Source of the DNA: Pseudomonadales bacterium
GTDB lineage: Bacteria; Pseudomonadota; Gammaproteobacteria; Pseudomonadales; Azotimanducaceae
Assembly: GCA_012103505.1 (NCBI GenBank)
Contig: WLWP01000001.1
Location: 1-64,000 of the forward strand
Direction of reading: 5' to 3'
Length of the DNA: 64,000 nucleotides
This document shows positions 7,349-15,634 of this stretch, in pieces (within the stretch, counting starts at the first letter, position 1; each line of letters starts with the position of its first letter). Under the pieces are notes generated by a model. That model worked only from the letters and a program-made list of their open reading frames with translations. It was not told where the DNA came from and did no database searches. The position numbers and the translations under genes are program-made.

Positions 7349-9382
7349 CTAGCTATCCGCTATTTGGTGATGCTTCAAAATTGCCTGTATGCCATCGAGC
7401 ATCGACTTTGTACTCACAGACTGGCCCGGGGTTCCACGAAAAGGTTCAGTGATACGAAATGGCTGCGTGAGATAACTGATCAGGTCAGCCTGACATTTGA
7501 TATCTGCTGTTACCTCTTCTTCTGCATCAAATATCGCACTAAGATCTCCACGGGATCTAAAGAGACCTGTGACTATCTCAAGCAACATTTTGTGTTGTTC
7601 TGAGAGATGCAAACGATCACTAGAGGACATTGACCGTAAGGGATCGATGGCTGGATACAGGTTGCGAAGTGCACGATTTCGATCCAAAGATATTTGCGAT
7701 GAGTAGGGTGCTCTCAACTGATCCCAAGCCTGCTCCTCGTCACGAAATGGTGTGAGTACGATGCTTGTGATCGATCCGGCTGATGACTCTGCGACGAGTC
7801 GCAACAAGTTCTCCTCGATAGCCGATTCAAAACCTTCAACACTTTGAATCACCGCCAATACATCCTTACCGCTGTCACGCATCGACTCCAGTTGTCCAAG
7901 CCCATCCATAAAGGTCTTGTGCTGATCCTCAAGGGATTCCTGATAGCTTGCGAGTACGACGTTGATTTGATCCCTTAAGCCAAACTCATCCATTTCCGCT
8001 TCTAGGTCAGATAGATCGAAGGGCGGCTGCGTGAAGCCTGTCCAGACGACATCGCCGTTCTCCAGAGAGAGGAAGCACTGGCTTAATTCACCTAACAATA
8101 CCATCATGCCGACCCCCGCTTTAAATGGTAGCCGGATTAAAGAGCCCTTGCTGATTGGTGCGAAGAAATCCAGTGCCTTGATGCCTGTATGTACGCGAGT
8201 GTCGTCTGCTACAACGTTAAGCTCGTCCAAAATCGATGGTCGAATCTCGTGGTCTACTTCGAGGAAAGTAACGATTTCATGATGATCGTTATGGCGGGCC
8301 CAATCTACGGCCCGCCATCCCTCTTTGTTTTGTGCCCCGGCGGTAAGAGGCCAAATCGCTTCGCTGTCGTCGTCAACGAGGGTCGCATCAGCCCCAGACT
8401 CCATGAGCATGTGGACTATATTGGTGTAGCCTCGCATTGCAGCCACATGAAGTGAGGTATTGCCGCTAGCTGAACGAACATCGGGCTCTGCACCGTGTTC
8501 GAGAAGGTGTTGCACATGCTCTGCGCGGTTGAGCAGTGCTGCCGTCCAAAGAGGTGGCTCACCCGTGGCGCAACCACACTTACCGTTTACGTCTGCGCCT
8601 TTGTCAACGAGTAGTTTCTGCAATGCCAAATCTGAAATTTCTATGGCGGTTATCAACGGAGTAGCCTTGGTCGCGAAAGGCAACACGCCGTTGTAAACAA
8701 GTTCACGTTGCCAGTTTTGTTCCGCATTGATGAGATCTGGAGATCTATCAAGTAGTGATTCAACCCGGCGGAGATCGCCTTCCCGAATCGCGATAAACAT
8801 GGCGATCTCGTCGGGAAATTGACTGCTGGGTGCTTTCGTTATCTTTTCCATGCTGTTCATATCTTTTTCTCTTAGCTTGTCTCGAGCCACTCGAAGGCGT
8901 TTCTTTACGGTCGAAAGTGGAAGTTCCAGAAAATCGGCCATTTCCTGACCACTAGCCCCGCCGAAGTAATGCAACGCTACAGTTATCCTGACGTTCTCGG
9001 GCAACGCTTCAACGGCGCGCCGAACGCCATGGCGTTTCTCAGCCGATAGCAGTTTGAGGAGCGGAGAGCTATCAACTGAAAGCTGTTCGATATCGGTTGA
9101 TTCGGATGTGGTCATGAAGGACTTTCGTCGCGTTTGTCGATCGCAGTGTTTAATCACGATACGCCGCAACCAACCGGGGAATGCCGCTGCAGACTTCAGT
9201 TGACTTAGATTTAGGTAGGCTTCGAGGAATGCTTCCTGGGCGACATCCCGTGCCAATTCGTGGTCTCCTAACCACGCATAGGCACTCGCTTTGGCAATAT
9301 CCTGAAACCCCATCACCAACCGTGTGTACGCAGAGTGGTCACCTGCCTGGGCCTGTTGTACAAAAATTTCGTAATCTGTCAT
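7349..9382 (-). CDS. ECF sigma factor - ankyrin - pseudo-F1-ATPase-beta fusion
   Basis: This is a 677-aa cytoplasmic protein with three parts. Residues 1-175 are an ECF sigma factor: region 2 around WLGDHELARDVAQEAFLEAYL and region 4 around LPENVRITVALHYFGGASGQEMADFLELPLSTVKKRL. Residues 190-380 are ankyrin repeats (for example GNTSLHVAAMRGYTNIVHMLMESGAD). Residues 398-672 are co-linear with the F1-ATPase beta nucleotide-binding and C-terminal domains: HTGIKALDFFAPISKG, AGSITSIV, YPAIDPLRS and LTQPFRITEPFRGTPGQSVS. The P-loop GGAGVGKT is replaced by KAGVGMMV, and the Walker B aspartate is lost (LAVIQSV). The ATG at 9382 has GGAG upstream and begins at the sigma domain, so it is preferred over 9508. 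Confidence 0.85.
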   Translation of the reverse strand: MTDYEIFVQQAQAGDHSAYTRLVMGFQDIAKASAYAWLGDHELARDVAQEAFLEAYLNLSQLKSAAAFPGWLRRIVIKHCDRQTRRKSFMTTSESTDIEQLSVDSSPLLKLLSAEKRHGVRRAVEALPENVRITVALHYFGGASGQEMADFLELPLSTVKKRLRVARDKLREKDMNSMEKITKAPSSQFPDEIAMFIAIREGDLRRVESLLDRSPDLINAEQNWQRELVYNGVLPFATKATPLITAIEISDLALQKLLVDKGADVNGKCGCATGEPPLWTAALLNRAEHVQHLLEHGAEPDVRSASGNTSLHVAAMRGYTNIVHMLMESGADATLVDDDSEAIWPLTAGAQNKEGWRAVDWARHNDHHEIVTFLEVDHEIRPSILDELNVVADDTRVHTGIKALDFFAPISKGSLIRLPFKAGVGMMVLLGELSQCFLSLENGDVVWTGFTQPPFDLSDLEAEMDEFGLRDQINVVLASYQESLEDQHKTFMDGLGQLESMRDSGKDVLAVIQSVEGFESAIEENLLRLVAESSAGSITSIVLTPFRDEEQAWDQLRAPYSSQISLDRNRALRNLYPAIDPLRSMSSSDRLHLSEQHKMLLEIVTGLFRSRGDLSAIFDAEEEVTADIKCQADLISYLTQPFRITEPFRGTPGQSVSTKSMLDGIQAILKHHQIADS

Positions 9383-9572
9383 GAGGACTCCATCTCCCTC
9401 ACTCTTACAAGACCCGGCTAACTCAGATTGGGATACCACAATGTGGCATATTTGTGCACCTCGATCGATTTTGGCAGGGGTTTGTGGGATTCTGAATTCG
9501 CGGAGCAAATCGATGAATTGTAGGAGTCAGCAGAACCCGACGGCACCTATCGCAGAATGACGGAGTGGGCTA

Positions 9573-10157
9573 GTGCCTAGACAGGAATCAGGTTCCTTCG
9601 GTTTGGAACATGAATCAACTATTCGAATACGAGCAGCAAGGTCTGACGACGTAGAAGAGCTTTCGGTTTTCGCTCGAGCAACGTTCGAAACTGCGTTTCT
9701 TGAAGGCATGGGAGAAGATCGGCTTCGACAACACGTAAAAGAAGAAATGTCAGACCAATGTTTCAAGGTAATGTTGCAGCAGGACGATTTCTACCTCGCT
9801 TTTCAAGACGATCGACTAATTGGATTCGTACAGATTGGCTCAGTTAACGAAGCGTACAAGCCGTATTTACAACACTATGACGCTGACGCGCAGGAGGTAA
9901 GGCGACTGTATGTATTGGCAAAGCGCCAAGGTGCAGGAATCGGCTCAGCGTTACTTGAGATCGGCTTGCAGGCCGCAGCAAAAACCAAAAGTGAAACGAT
10001 TTACTTGACCACTTGGGAATCCAATGCAGGTGCTCAAAGGTTGTATCATCGTTTTGGTTTCAGAAAGGTCGGCGAGATACCTGAATTTGATCAAAATGAC
10101 ATCCTAAGCGGCTACGAATACATCCTGGCCCACCGGATGAAGGTCAGTCCCGAGTGA
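9573..10157 (+). CDS. GNAT-family N-acetyltransferase
   Basis: This 194-aa protein has the GNAT acetyl-CoA-binding motif A: VRRLYVLAKRQGAGIGSALLEIGL (R/Q-x-x-G-x-G pattern). The later AGAQRLYHRFGFRKVGEI block is typical of motif B. The start is a GTG with GGAG about seven bases upstream; no in-frame ATG precedes the conserved domain. The acceptor substrate cannot be inferred. It is one of three unrelated GNAT genes within 2 kb. Confidence 0.87.
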   Translation: MPRQESGSFGLEHESTIRIRAARSDDVEELSVFARATFETAFLEGMGEDRLRQHVKEEMSDQCFKVMLQQDDFYLAFQDDRLIGFVQIGSVNEAYKPYLQHYDADAQEVRRLYVLAKRQGAGIGSALLEIGLQAAAKTKSETIYLTTWESNAGAQRLYHRFGFRKVGEIPEFDQNDILSGYEYILAHRMKVSPE

Positions 10158-10269
10158 CCTCCGTTGGCGTATTGTGTTTATGGACTAATTTATTATGAAG
10201 GCGGGTCCATACACTGAGAATATCGTCTATGGAGCGGTGCTTGCGTCGGCAGAAAAATAGGGTGACCTA

Positions 10270-10713
10270 GTGCAGATATTCGTCAGAGACTTTAAGCCTT
10301 GTGATCAGAGAGACGCGGAAACCTTGATAAACGCGAATCTCTGCGAGCATTTCGGTTTGCTTAAACCGGAATTGAACCCTGATCTTTTTGATATTGCAAA
10401 GAGCTATCTGTCGGGTACTTTCATTGTTGCGGTGTTGGATGACGACACGCTTGTGGGCACTGGCTCACTGATGCCAGAGAATATAACCGTAGGTCGAATC
10501 GCACGAATGCACACCTCGGGCAAACATCGCCGTCTTGGTATCGCTAGCAGAGTCTTACATAGCCTTGAAGAACGTGCGCGTTCCATTGGTTATGTCGCCC
10601 TTGTCCTTGAAACCAATAACGACTGGTATGACGCGATCTCATTTTATCAACGCCACGGATACTTGGAGAAGTATCGCAACCACATCGGTATTCACTTTCG
10701 AAAACTCCTCTAA
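10270..10713 (+). CDS. GNAT-family N-acetyltransferase
   Basis: This 147-aa single-domain acetyltransferase has [28 protein letters not shown] as the pantetheine/pyrophosphate-binding motif, and [20 protein letters not shown] as the C-terminal motif. It starts at a GTG, with purines (GGTGA) just upstream. Its stop codon overlaps the end of a convergent SDR remnant by a few bases, suggesting a deletion junction just downstream. Substrate unknown. Confidence 0.87.
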   Translation: MQIFVRDFKPCDQRDAETLINANLCEHFGLLKPELNPDLFDIAKSYLSGTFIVAVLDDDTLVGTGSLMPENITVGRIARMHTSGKHRRLGIASRVLHSLEERARSIGYVALVLETNNDWYDAISFYQRHGYLEKYRNHIGIHFRKLL

Positions 10714-10868
10714 TGTTCGAACTTGCCGCTTCGGGCTTCCGCCTTCTGATCGTTACGGCAGGCCAAGTAGATTTTTTCCACTTGAGTTTGTTCAGCGAGC
10801 TGACGTGCTGCTTCCCGACCAAGGCCTGCATTAGCGCCTGTGATCAGAACTTTCGATAACCTTTGCAT
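10710..10868 (-). pseudogene. Truncated short-chain dehydrogenase/reductase (N-terminal stub)
   Basis: The 52-codon frame begins with an intact ribosome-binding site (AAGGA) and ATG. It encodes [19 protein letters not shown] ... YLACRND, the SDR TGxxxGxG cofactor-binding motif and second strand. It stops after about 50 of the ~250 residues expected, so the Ser-Tyr-Lys catalytic part is gone. It is divergent from a TetR-like stub across the palindrome at 10945, a common SDR/TetR arrangement. Confidence 0.75.
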
Positions 10869-10944
10869 GACGAAGCTTCCTTCGTTGCTTGACTCAGACA
10901 AAAAAGTAGCACGGTTTAAAAATGATCTATATATGAGTAAAACT

Positions 10945-10958
10945 GAACCAGATGGTTC
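10945..10958. promoter_or_regulatory. Palindromic operator candidate (TetR type)
   Basis: GAACCAGATGGTTC forms inverted half-sites (GAACCA/TGGTTC) in the divergent space between the SDR and TetR stubs. A further half-site TGAACCA follows at about 10964. The position between divergent SDR and TetR starts is what one expects for an autoregulated TetR operator. Both genes it would have served are now truncated. Confidence 0.55.
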
Positions 10959-10970
10959 CTAAATGAACCA

Positions 10971-11117
10971 ATGGTGAGGATTCCCAAGTGCCCCTTCAAA
11001 CGGAGCCAAACAGTGGTGACGTCAGCTTTGTGCACTTTAACAGACCTGGTATTAGCCAGGCCCGAGTTTAAGAAAACCAGACCTCATCCGGGTCGGTCTG
11101 TACATCGAGCGGTTCAA
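10971..11117 (+). pseudogene. TetR-family regulator N-terminal stub
   Basis: The first ~25 codons from the ATG at 10971 read MVRIPKCPFKRSQTVVTSAL, resembling the 'MVRIPKxPeeRRqeIldaAL' opening of TetR-family regulators. Similarity stops before the HTH recognition helix, and the frame runs on without a stop into the next GNAT gene. I interpret it as the remains of the divergent regulator of the SDR stub. The match is short and judged by eye only. Confidence 0.45.
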
Positions 11118-11567
11118 ATGGAAAATTTGTCCAGAATAGAAATTCGAAAAATTGAGATTAGTGAGTATTCGATCTGTGCCAACATTTACGAGCAAGCATG
11201 GAACGTCGCACTTCCAAATCACCAGCGAACCATTTCAATTGCTGATTTTAAAAGCGAGATTGAAGGGGAGTTAACTTTAGTAGCCGTGCTTGATGGGCAA
11301 ATCACCGGCTACATTTCAATTTGGAAGCCGGACTGGTTCATACACCAACTATATGTAGATACGACAGCTCATCGGCGTGGCATTGGAAAGGCACTGATTT
11401 CCTACCTGGAGAGATTGGCCGCACCCCACCGAATTAGCCTTAAATGTCAGATAGCCAACACTGGGGCGAATGGATTCTATAAAGCCCTGGGATTTTCTCC
11501 AGCACATGAAGATGGGGTTGATGAGTTTGGCAAATGGGAGCGCCTTGAAAAAAGTTTGGTCGAATGA
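11118..11567 (+). CDS. GNAT-family N-acetyltransferase
   Basis: From the internal ATG at 11118 this encodes 149 aa with the GNAT core IHQLYVDTTAHRRGIGKALISYLERLA and the C-terminal motif NTGANGFYKALGFSPA. The open frame extends upstream to 10971, but those 49 codons resemble a TetR stub, so the shorter start is preferred even though its ribosome-binding site is weak. The gene overlaps the HAD gene by 4 bp (ATGA), implying co-translation. Substrate unknown. Confidence 0.82.
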   Translation: MENLSRIEIRKIEISEYSICANIYEQAWNVALPNHQRTISIADFKSEIEGELTLVAVLDGQITGYISIWKPDWFIHQLYVDTTAHRRGIGKALISYLERLAAPHRISLKCQIANTGANGFYKALGFSPAHEDGVDEFGKWERLEKSLVE

Positions 11568-12193
11568 GTAGTCAACCTCCCAAAGTAAGCGCCGTCATTT
11601 TCGATGCAGATGGCGTAGTGCAGAAATCGAGTTTAGGGTGGCTCGATGAAGTCAGAAAGCTGTGCGGGATTGGCGGTGGTGAGGATGAATTTGTCGAAGA
11701 GGTATTCGCCGCTGAAAAACCTTCGTTGATAGGAAATGCTGACTTCAAAGTGGCGCTCTTACCGGTGCTTGCAAAGTGGAACAGCGAATACCGCGTTCAA
11801 GACGCATTGCAAGTTTGGACGATGATTGAACCAGATGATGGCGTATTCAATTTGATTCGGGCAATTCGTCGCAAGGGCACGATAGTCGCTCTCGCGACTA
11901 ATCAACAAGAACATCGTTTGAATTACATGTTGAACGATCTCGGCTACTCAAGTGAATTCGATCATTTGCTGTGTTCTTGTCGTTTGGGTTTGGCGAAACC
12001 TAGCGTTGAGTTTTTTGAAAAGGCTGTCGAGATTCTTGGCCTGCCCGCTGGTGAATTGCTGTTTATCGATGATCATGAGAAAAATGTTGAGTCTGCAAAA
12101 AAAAGTGGACTTAATGCGCGTAGATTCCACTTAGATGATGGTTTGGATGCGTTGGTCGACCTGGTGGAAAGCTACCGCATTCCGGTTGGCTAG
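11564..12193 (+). CDS. HAD-superfamily hydrolase (HAD-IA)
   Basis: This 209-aa protein has HAD motif I FDADGVV (nucleophile and acid aspartates near residues 14-16), motif II ALATNQ, and motif III/IV in GLAKPSVEFFEKAV ... LLFIDDHEKNVESAKKSG. This pattern fits small-molecule phosphatases of the phosphoglycolate-phosphatase/epoxide-hydrolase N-domain type. It is translationally coupled to the preceding GNAT gene. Substrate unknown. Confidence 0.87.
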   Translation: MSSQPPKVSAVIFDADGVVQKSSLGWLDEVRKLCGIGGGEDEFVEEVFAAEKPSLIGNADFKVALLPVLAKWNSEYRVQDALQVWTMIEPDDGVFNLIRAIRRKGTIVALATNQQEHRLNYMLNDLGYSSEFDHLLCSCRLGLAKPSVEFFEKAVEILGLPAGELLFIDDHEKNVESAKKSGLNARRFHLDDGLDALVDLVESYRIPVG

Positions 12194-12274
12194 ACTCGTG
12201 ATTGGATGTTCAAAAGTCGTTGGCGCATCAATATAGACGCTGTAACTCTAATTCGGTAAATCGGAGATTTTGTT

Positions 12275-12892
12275 CTGTCAGAAGATATCCCAAGCCCAAT
12301 CGATCTTCGTGACATCAAAGATGCCCGTGAATGGGAGCGAACGGCCCTCGGGAAAAGACCTTCGCGGCCTGACTTTTTTGCTGCATACGTAGCACAGGTA
12401 TCCTCGCATTCTCGACCAATAACATCGGTACTCGAGCTTGGTTCGGGACCCGGTTTCTTGGCTAAGCATTTGCTAGGGAATATACCTAAGATCCGGTATA
12501 CAGCCCTCGATTTCTCAGGTGCGATGCACGAGCTTGCTCGTGCAAGGTTGGGTGACGCGGCGGATCGAGTTCGCTTTATCGAACGTAGCTTCAAAGATGA
12601 TGATTGGGTTGACGGGCTTGGGCTTTTTGACTGCGTAGTTACACACCAAGCGGTGCACGAGCTGAGGCACAAGCGTTATGCGACGGCGCTACATGCACGA
12701 GTCTCGACAGTCCTACCGAAGGGTGCGTTGTATCTCGTATGCGACCACTTTGTGGGTAGTGGCGCAATGGTGAATGATCAACTCTATATGACTCCGGCTG
12801 AACAACAGGCTGCGCTAGTCGCTGGCGGCTTTACGGCTCCTGAGCTCCTGAAGAGTGACGATCAACTGATACTCTACCGAGCAGTTAGATAG
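12275..12892 (+). CDS. Class I SAM-dependent methyltransferase (apparent CTG start)
   Basis: An ATG at 12458 would cut the SAM-binding domain in half. The same frame is open upstream and reads SEDIPSPIDLRDIKDAREWERTALGKRPSRPDFF ... VLELGSGPGFLAKHLL, which restores SAM motif I (ELGSGPG) and a family-typical N terminus. The only codon at the expected place is CTG at 12275, with GGAG eight bases upstream. Either CTG is used, or the original start codon was mutated. The ~205-aa product has TALDFSGAMHELAR as motif II. Substrate unknown. Confidence 0.75.
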   Translation: MSEDIPSPIDLRDIKDAREWERTALGKRPSRPDFFAAYVAQVSSHSRPITSVLELGSGPGFLAKHLLGNIPKIRYTALDFSGAMHELARARLGDAADRVRFIERSFKDDDWVDGLGLFDCVVTHQAVHELRHKRYATALHARVSTVLPKGALYLVCDHFVGSGAMVNDQLYMTPAEQQAALVAGGFTAPELLKSDDQLILYRAVR

Positions 12893-12975
12893 CCTATCGA
12901 TGACCCTTGCGGTCCCATTCCTGGTTAATTGGCGTGGAAAACTAAAAAACTAGTGTTTAGTTATGGAGCCGACGT

Positions 12976-13539
12976 GTGGCGGATGTAATTTTTTTCAGCG
13001 ACCAAGAAGAGTTTAGGGATTGGCTAGAAAGTCATCCTGAGGCTCGCGAAATCTGGGTGGGCTACTTCAAGAAAGGTTCCGGACGCGCAACCCTCACGTG
13101 GTCTGCGTCGGTAGATGTCGCCCTTTGTTTTGGTTGGATTGATGGCATACGAAAATCCATTGATGACCAAAGTTATAAGATACGATTTACTCCGCGCAAG
13201 GCGGGTGGCGTGTGGAGTGCTGTGAACGTAAAAAAGGTAAAAGCACTAGAACAGCTTGGAAAAATGAAACCAGCAGGCATGCAGGTCTTTAACAACCGAA
13301 TTGACGCGCAAGGCTATTCGTCTGAACAGAGGAATGTGAAGCTAGCCAAAGAATACGAACAACAGCTCAAAGCTAACCCATCTGCTTGGCAATTCTTTTC
13401 CAGTTTGGCGCCCTCTTACAAGCGAGATTCGATTTGGTGGGTAATGAGCGCTAAGAAAGAAGAAACACGATCAAGAAGGCTTGGCGTTTTGATTGCCTCC
13501 TGTGCGGCTGAGCTACGAGTACCAACGTTGAGAAAGTAA
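12976..13539 (+). CDS. YdeI/OmpD-associated family protein
   Basis: This 187-aa cytoplasmic protein has the typical opening (FFSDQEEFRDWLESHPEAREIWVGYFKKGSG), the conserved ALCFGWIDGIRKSIDDQSYKIRFTPRKAGGVWSAVN block and a WWVMSAKKEETRSRRL end. The family is sometimes linked to bacteriocin protection, but its biochemical role is unknown. It begins at a GTG at 12976. A single-gene unit in the accessory region. Confidence 0.83.
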   Translation: MADVIFFSDQEEFRDWLESHPEAREIWVGYFKKGSGRATLTWSASVDVALCFGWIDGIRKSIDDQSYKIRFTPRKAGGVWSAVNVKKVKALEQLGKMKPAGMQVFNNRIDAQGYSSEQRNVKLAKEYEQQLKANPSAWQFFSSLAPSYKRDSIWWVMSAKKEETRSRRLGVLIASCAAELRVPTLRK

Positions 13540-13620
13540 AGAAGTAAAATGGTGAAGGCTTGCGGACTGATTGAATCGGCAGATAATGGGTATCGGTCTA
13601 TTCCCAGTCAGGAGAAAGCA

Positions 13621-13854
13621 ATGCTTGCGCCAATGAAGCTGCCACACATCCGGATGATCGCTATATCGATAGTCTTGGTTGGTGCGTTCCTCTTTTTGTC
13701 GATGATTTATATTGCGATTAAGAATGGAGCGCTTCTGACGGGGATACAGCTAGAAGTGTTTACCGCCGGGTTGATGGCCGGGAGCTTGATTATGAGTCTT
13801 GGTGCAGTACTCTTCGTGCGTCCAACCCTCGGTCAGTTAGGGACCTGTCGGTAA
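13621..13854 (+). CDS. Small membrane protein, two helices
   Basis: From the ATG at 13621, which has AGGAG about eight bases upstream, this encodes 77 aa. There are hydrophobic segments at about residues 12-34 and 45-68. The upstream extension to 13549 lacks a ribosome-binding site. I do not recognise a family; inner-membrane location is inferred from hydrophobicity. Confidence 0.55.
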   Translation: MLAPMKLPHIRMIAISIVLVGAFLFLSMIYIAIKNGALLTGIQLEVFTAGLMAGSLIMSLGAVLFVRPTLGQLGTCR

Positions 13855-13920
13855 CATAGAGTTCGGTCCAATTTTTCCTTTCCGCCCAAAACGGCAAGAA
13901 TTACCCAAAGGATGCCTATT

Positions 13921-14106
13921 ATGAAAACCCTTAAATGCGACCTCTGTGACGCCACTGCCAAGGGCGAAACTTTCGAAGAATGGATGATGGCACTCCAGCC
14001 TCACTACCGCGACGCTCACGCTGATGTGATGAGCGATTCGAGCCGCGGCAAAGAAGAGATGGAGCAGTGGATGGCGGAAAACAAAGCAAGGTTTGACGCT
14101 GCTTAA
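13921..14106 (+). CDS. Small DUF1059-like protein
   Basis: This 61-aa protein begins MKTLKCDLCDATAKGETFEEWMMALQPHYRDAH. The CxxC and following helical residues resemble the DUF1059 / small zinc-finger-like family. The ATG at 13921 has AAAGGA about nine bases upstream; the ATG at 13912 is too close to that site. Function unknown. The next gene starts 20 bp downstream and may be co-transcribed. Confidence 0.65.
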   Translation: MKTLKCDLCDATAKGETFEEWMMALQPHYRDAHADVMSDSSRGKEEMEQWMAENKARFDAA

Positions 14107-14125
14107 ATCGTGGGGGGCACTGATT

Positions 14126-14578
14126 ATGTTCAGAAGGCGCAATGTCTCTGCGTTGGTATTCCTTTTGTGGGTCTATTCCACAACTACGTGGGCTGGTTCT
14201 GAAGAATCAAATATCACTTTGAGTGTCACGGGCGCCGATTCTGACGTAGGAAACATCATGGCAAGCCTTTTCGATTCAGCGGAATCCTATATGGAGACGC
14301 CGTTAGTCGATGTCACAGCTAGTGTCGATGAGCACGGTGCTGCTGTACTCAACTTTGGAAGCCATCTGCCGGGACAGTTCGCCATTGTTGTGTTTTATGA
14401 CAAGAATGAAAACGGAAAGCTGGATACGGGTTTCCTCAGAATTCCAAAGGAGAAAGTTGGTTTTTCGAACAATGCGAAAGGCAGATTTGGACCAGCCAGC
14501 TGGGATGATGCATTGTTCTCACTGGATGGGGTTGATTTGCAAGTTGCTATTGAACTAATCCATGCAAAAAAGAACTAG
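14126..14578 (+). CDS. Secreted DUF2141-family protein
   Basis: This protein of about 150 aa has a signal peptide (RRRNVSALVFLLWVYSTTTWA). Its DUF2141 core, DKNENGKLDTGFLRIPKEKVGFSNNAKGRFGPASWDDALFSL, is strongly conserved in that family. A calcium-binding-like DxNxNGKLD loop is visible. It is probably periplasmic, of unknown function. The start at 14126 places the signal peptide correctly and follows a G-rich stretch. Confidence 0.85.
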   Translation: MFRRRNVSALVFLLWVYSTTTWAGSEESNITLSVTGADSDVGNIMASLFDSAESYMETPLVDVTASVDEHGAAVLNFGSHLPGQFAIVVFYDKNENGKLDTGFLRIPKEKVGFSNNAKGRFGPASWDDALFSLDGVDLQVAIELIHAKKN

Positions 14579-14665
14579 TCTTTCTTCGAAGCTCAGCTCT
14601 GGTGATCGATGAACTTAGTGATCCTTAAAGCTAGAACGGGTAGGGGTTCGTAATGAGGGCTTTAG

Positions 14666-15040
14666 ATGACTGAATATGAATATCTAGATTTTGTTACGAG
14701 TTCAGTGGAAGTTATCACTCAGAGCGGTTTCGATTTTATATCCGTCTTTTTTGCATACCTTGCCTGTGGTTATTTGGCGGGAACCAAGCTGTCTCTCATG
14801 CAGGCCATTGCCCTGACGATGGCCTACACAATATATCTATCGTTTTGTGTGATGACGGTTGCGACCAGCATTGGCAGAATTATCGGCGCGTCGACAGAGC
14901 ACGGATCAGACACGATCGCGAGATTTGAACTGATGCAGATCGCGGGACCAACCCTTTTGACTTTCATTTGGTTGGTTTCGGTAATCTATATGTTCAGTCA
15001 ATATAGAAAGGGATTGGGACAAACTTCAAGCGCCACTTAA
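14666..15040 (+). CDS. Hypothetical inner-membrane protein
   Basis: This 124-aa protein has three hydrophobic segments, at about residues 20-40, 45-70 and 92-112, and a short polar tail. I do not recognise the family. It stands alone and is convergent with the VOC gene. Confidence 0.65.
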   Translation: MTEYEYLDFVTSSVEVITQSGFDFISVFFAYLACGYLAGTKLSLMQAIALTMAYTIYLSFCVMTVATSIGRIIGASTEHGSDTIARFELMQIAGPTLLTFIWLVSVIYMFSQYRKGLGQTSSAT

Positions 15041-15084
15041 CGTGTGACGATCGATTGATGGTCCGCTGTGGACCTGCCGCAGGT

Positions 15085-15549
15085 CTAGCCACCCGTGCGA
15101 AATGAGGCTTCAACTGCGTCAATTTCTTCGCGAGAAACTTCTTTCGTGTGTTCATGGAAGAACCAAAGATGACCTTCAAGGTCGCGAGCCGCATATCTTC
15201 GATCGCCCCAATACTGATCGGCCGGTTCGTCAATAATTTCGGCGCCTTTTGATTTAGCGGTTCGAAAGTGGTCGTCGATACCATCGACATAAACCATGAG
15301 ACTCTCGGTTGATAGGCCCACGGATTTGGGGCTTGCGATCTCATGGGAACCCGCGGGACCGATCATGATGTAGCAGTCTGCGATTTGGACTTCAGTGAGA
15401 ATTATTGAACCGTCGCTGCCTTCAATCCGCATGCCTTCAATTTCGGGAAAGCCAAACGCGTGGTGCAGAAATTCCACAGCCGCTGCAGGGTCTTCGTATG
15501 CGATGCGTGTGGTAACTCGTTGAATCCCATCTGGTGGGTTTTTGGGCAC
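15085..15549 (-). CDS. VOC-superfamily (PhnB-like glyoxalase) protein
   Basis: This 154-aa protein contains the VOC signature: TTRIAYEDPAAAVEFLHHAFGF at the N terminus, SLMVYVDGIDDHFRTAKSKGAEII in the middle, and DLEGHLWFFHEH at the end, where an acidic metal ligand usually sits. Such proteins include glyoxalases, dioxygenases and resistance proteins. Substrate unknown. A single-gene unit. Confidence 0.85.
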   Translation of the reverse strand: MPKNPPDGIQRVTTRIAYEDPAAAVEFLHHAFGFPEIEGMRIEGSDGSIILTEVQIADCYIMIGPAGSHEIASPKSVGLSTESLMVYVDGIDDHFRTAKSKGAEIIDEPADQYWGDRRYAARDLEGHLWFFHEHTKEVSREEIDAVEASFRTGG

Positions 15550-15634
15550 CCGACTTTCCTTGGTTCAGTGCGTTATAACGCTGACTATACAGAACATCGG
15601 TATGACTCAGCCATTGAGTTCGTGTGGACGTGCG

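Noticed and set aside
7349..8200. A separate atpD (ATP synthase beta) gene
   Set aside because: The beta-like region is in frame with the sigma and ankyrin parts, has no start of its own, lacks the P-loop lysine and Walker B Asp, and has no other atp genes beside it.
3300..15600. A chromosomal-integron cassette array (GFA, GNAT, VOC, YdeI, HAD genes)
   Set aside because: The gene types fit, but genes lie on both strands with irregular spacers. I saw no recurring attC-like site with paired GTTRRRY/RYYYAAC cores and no integrase.
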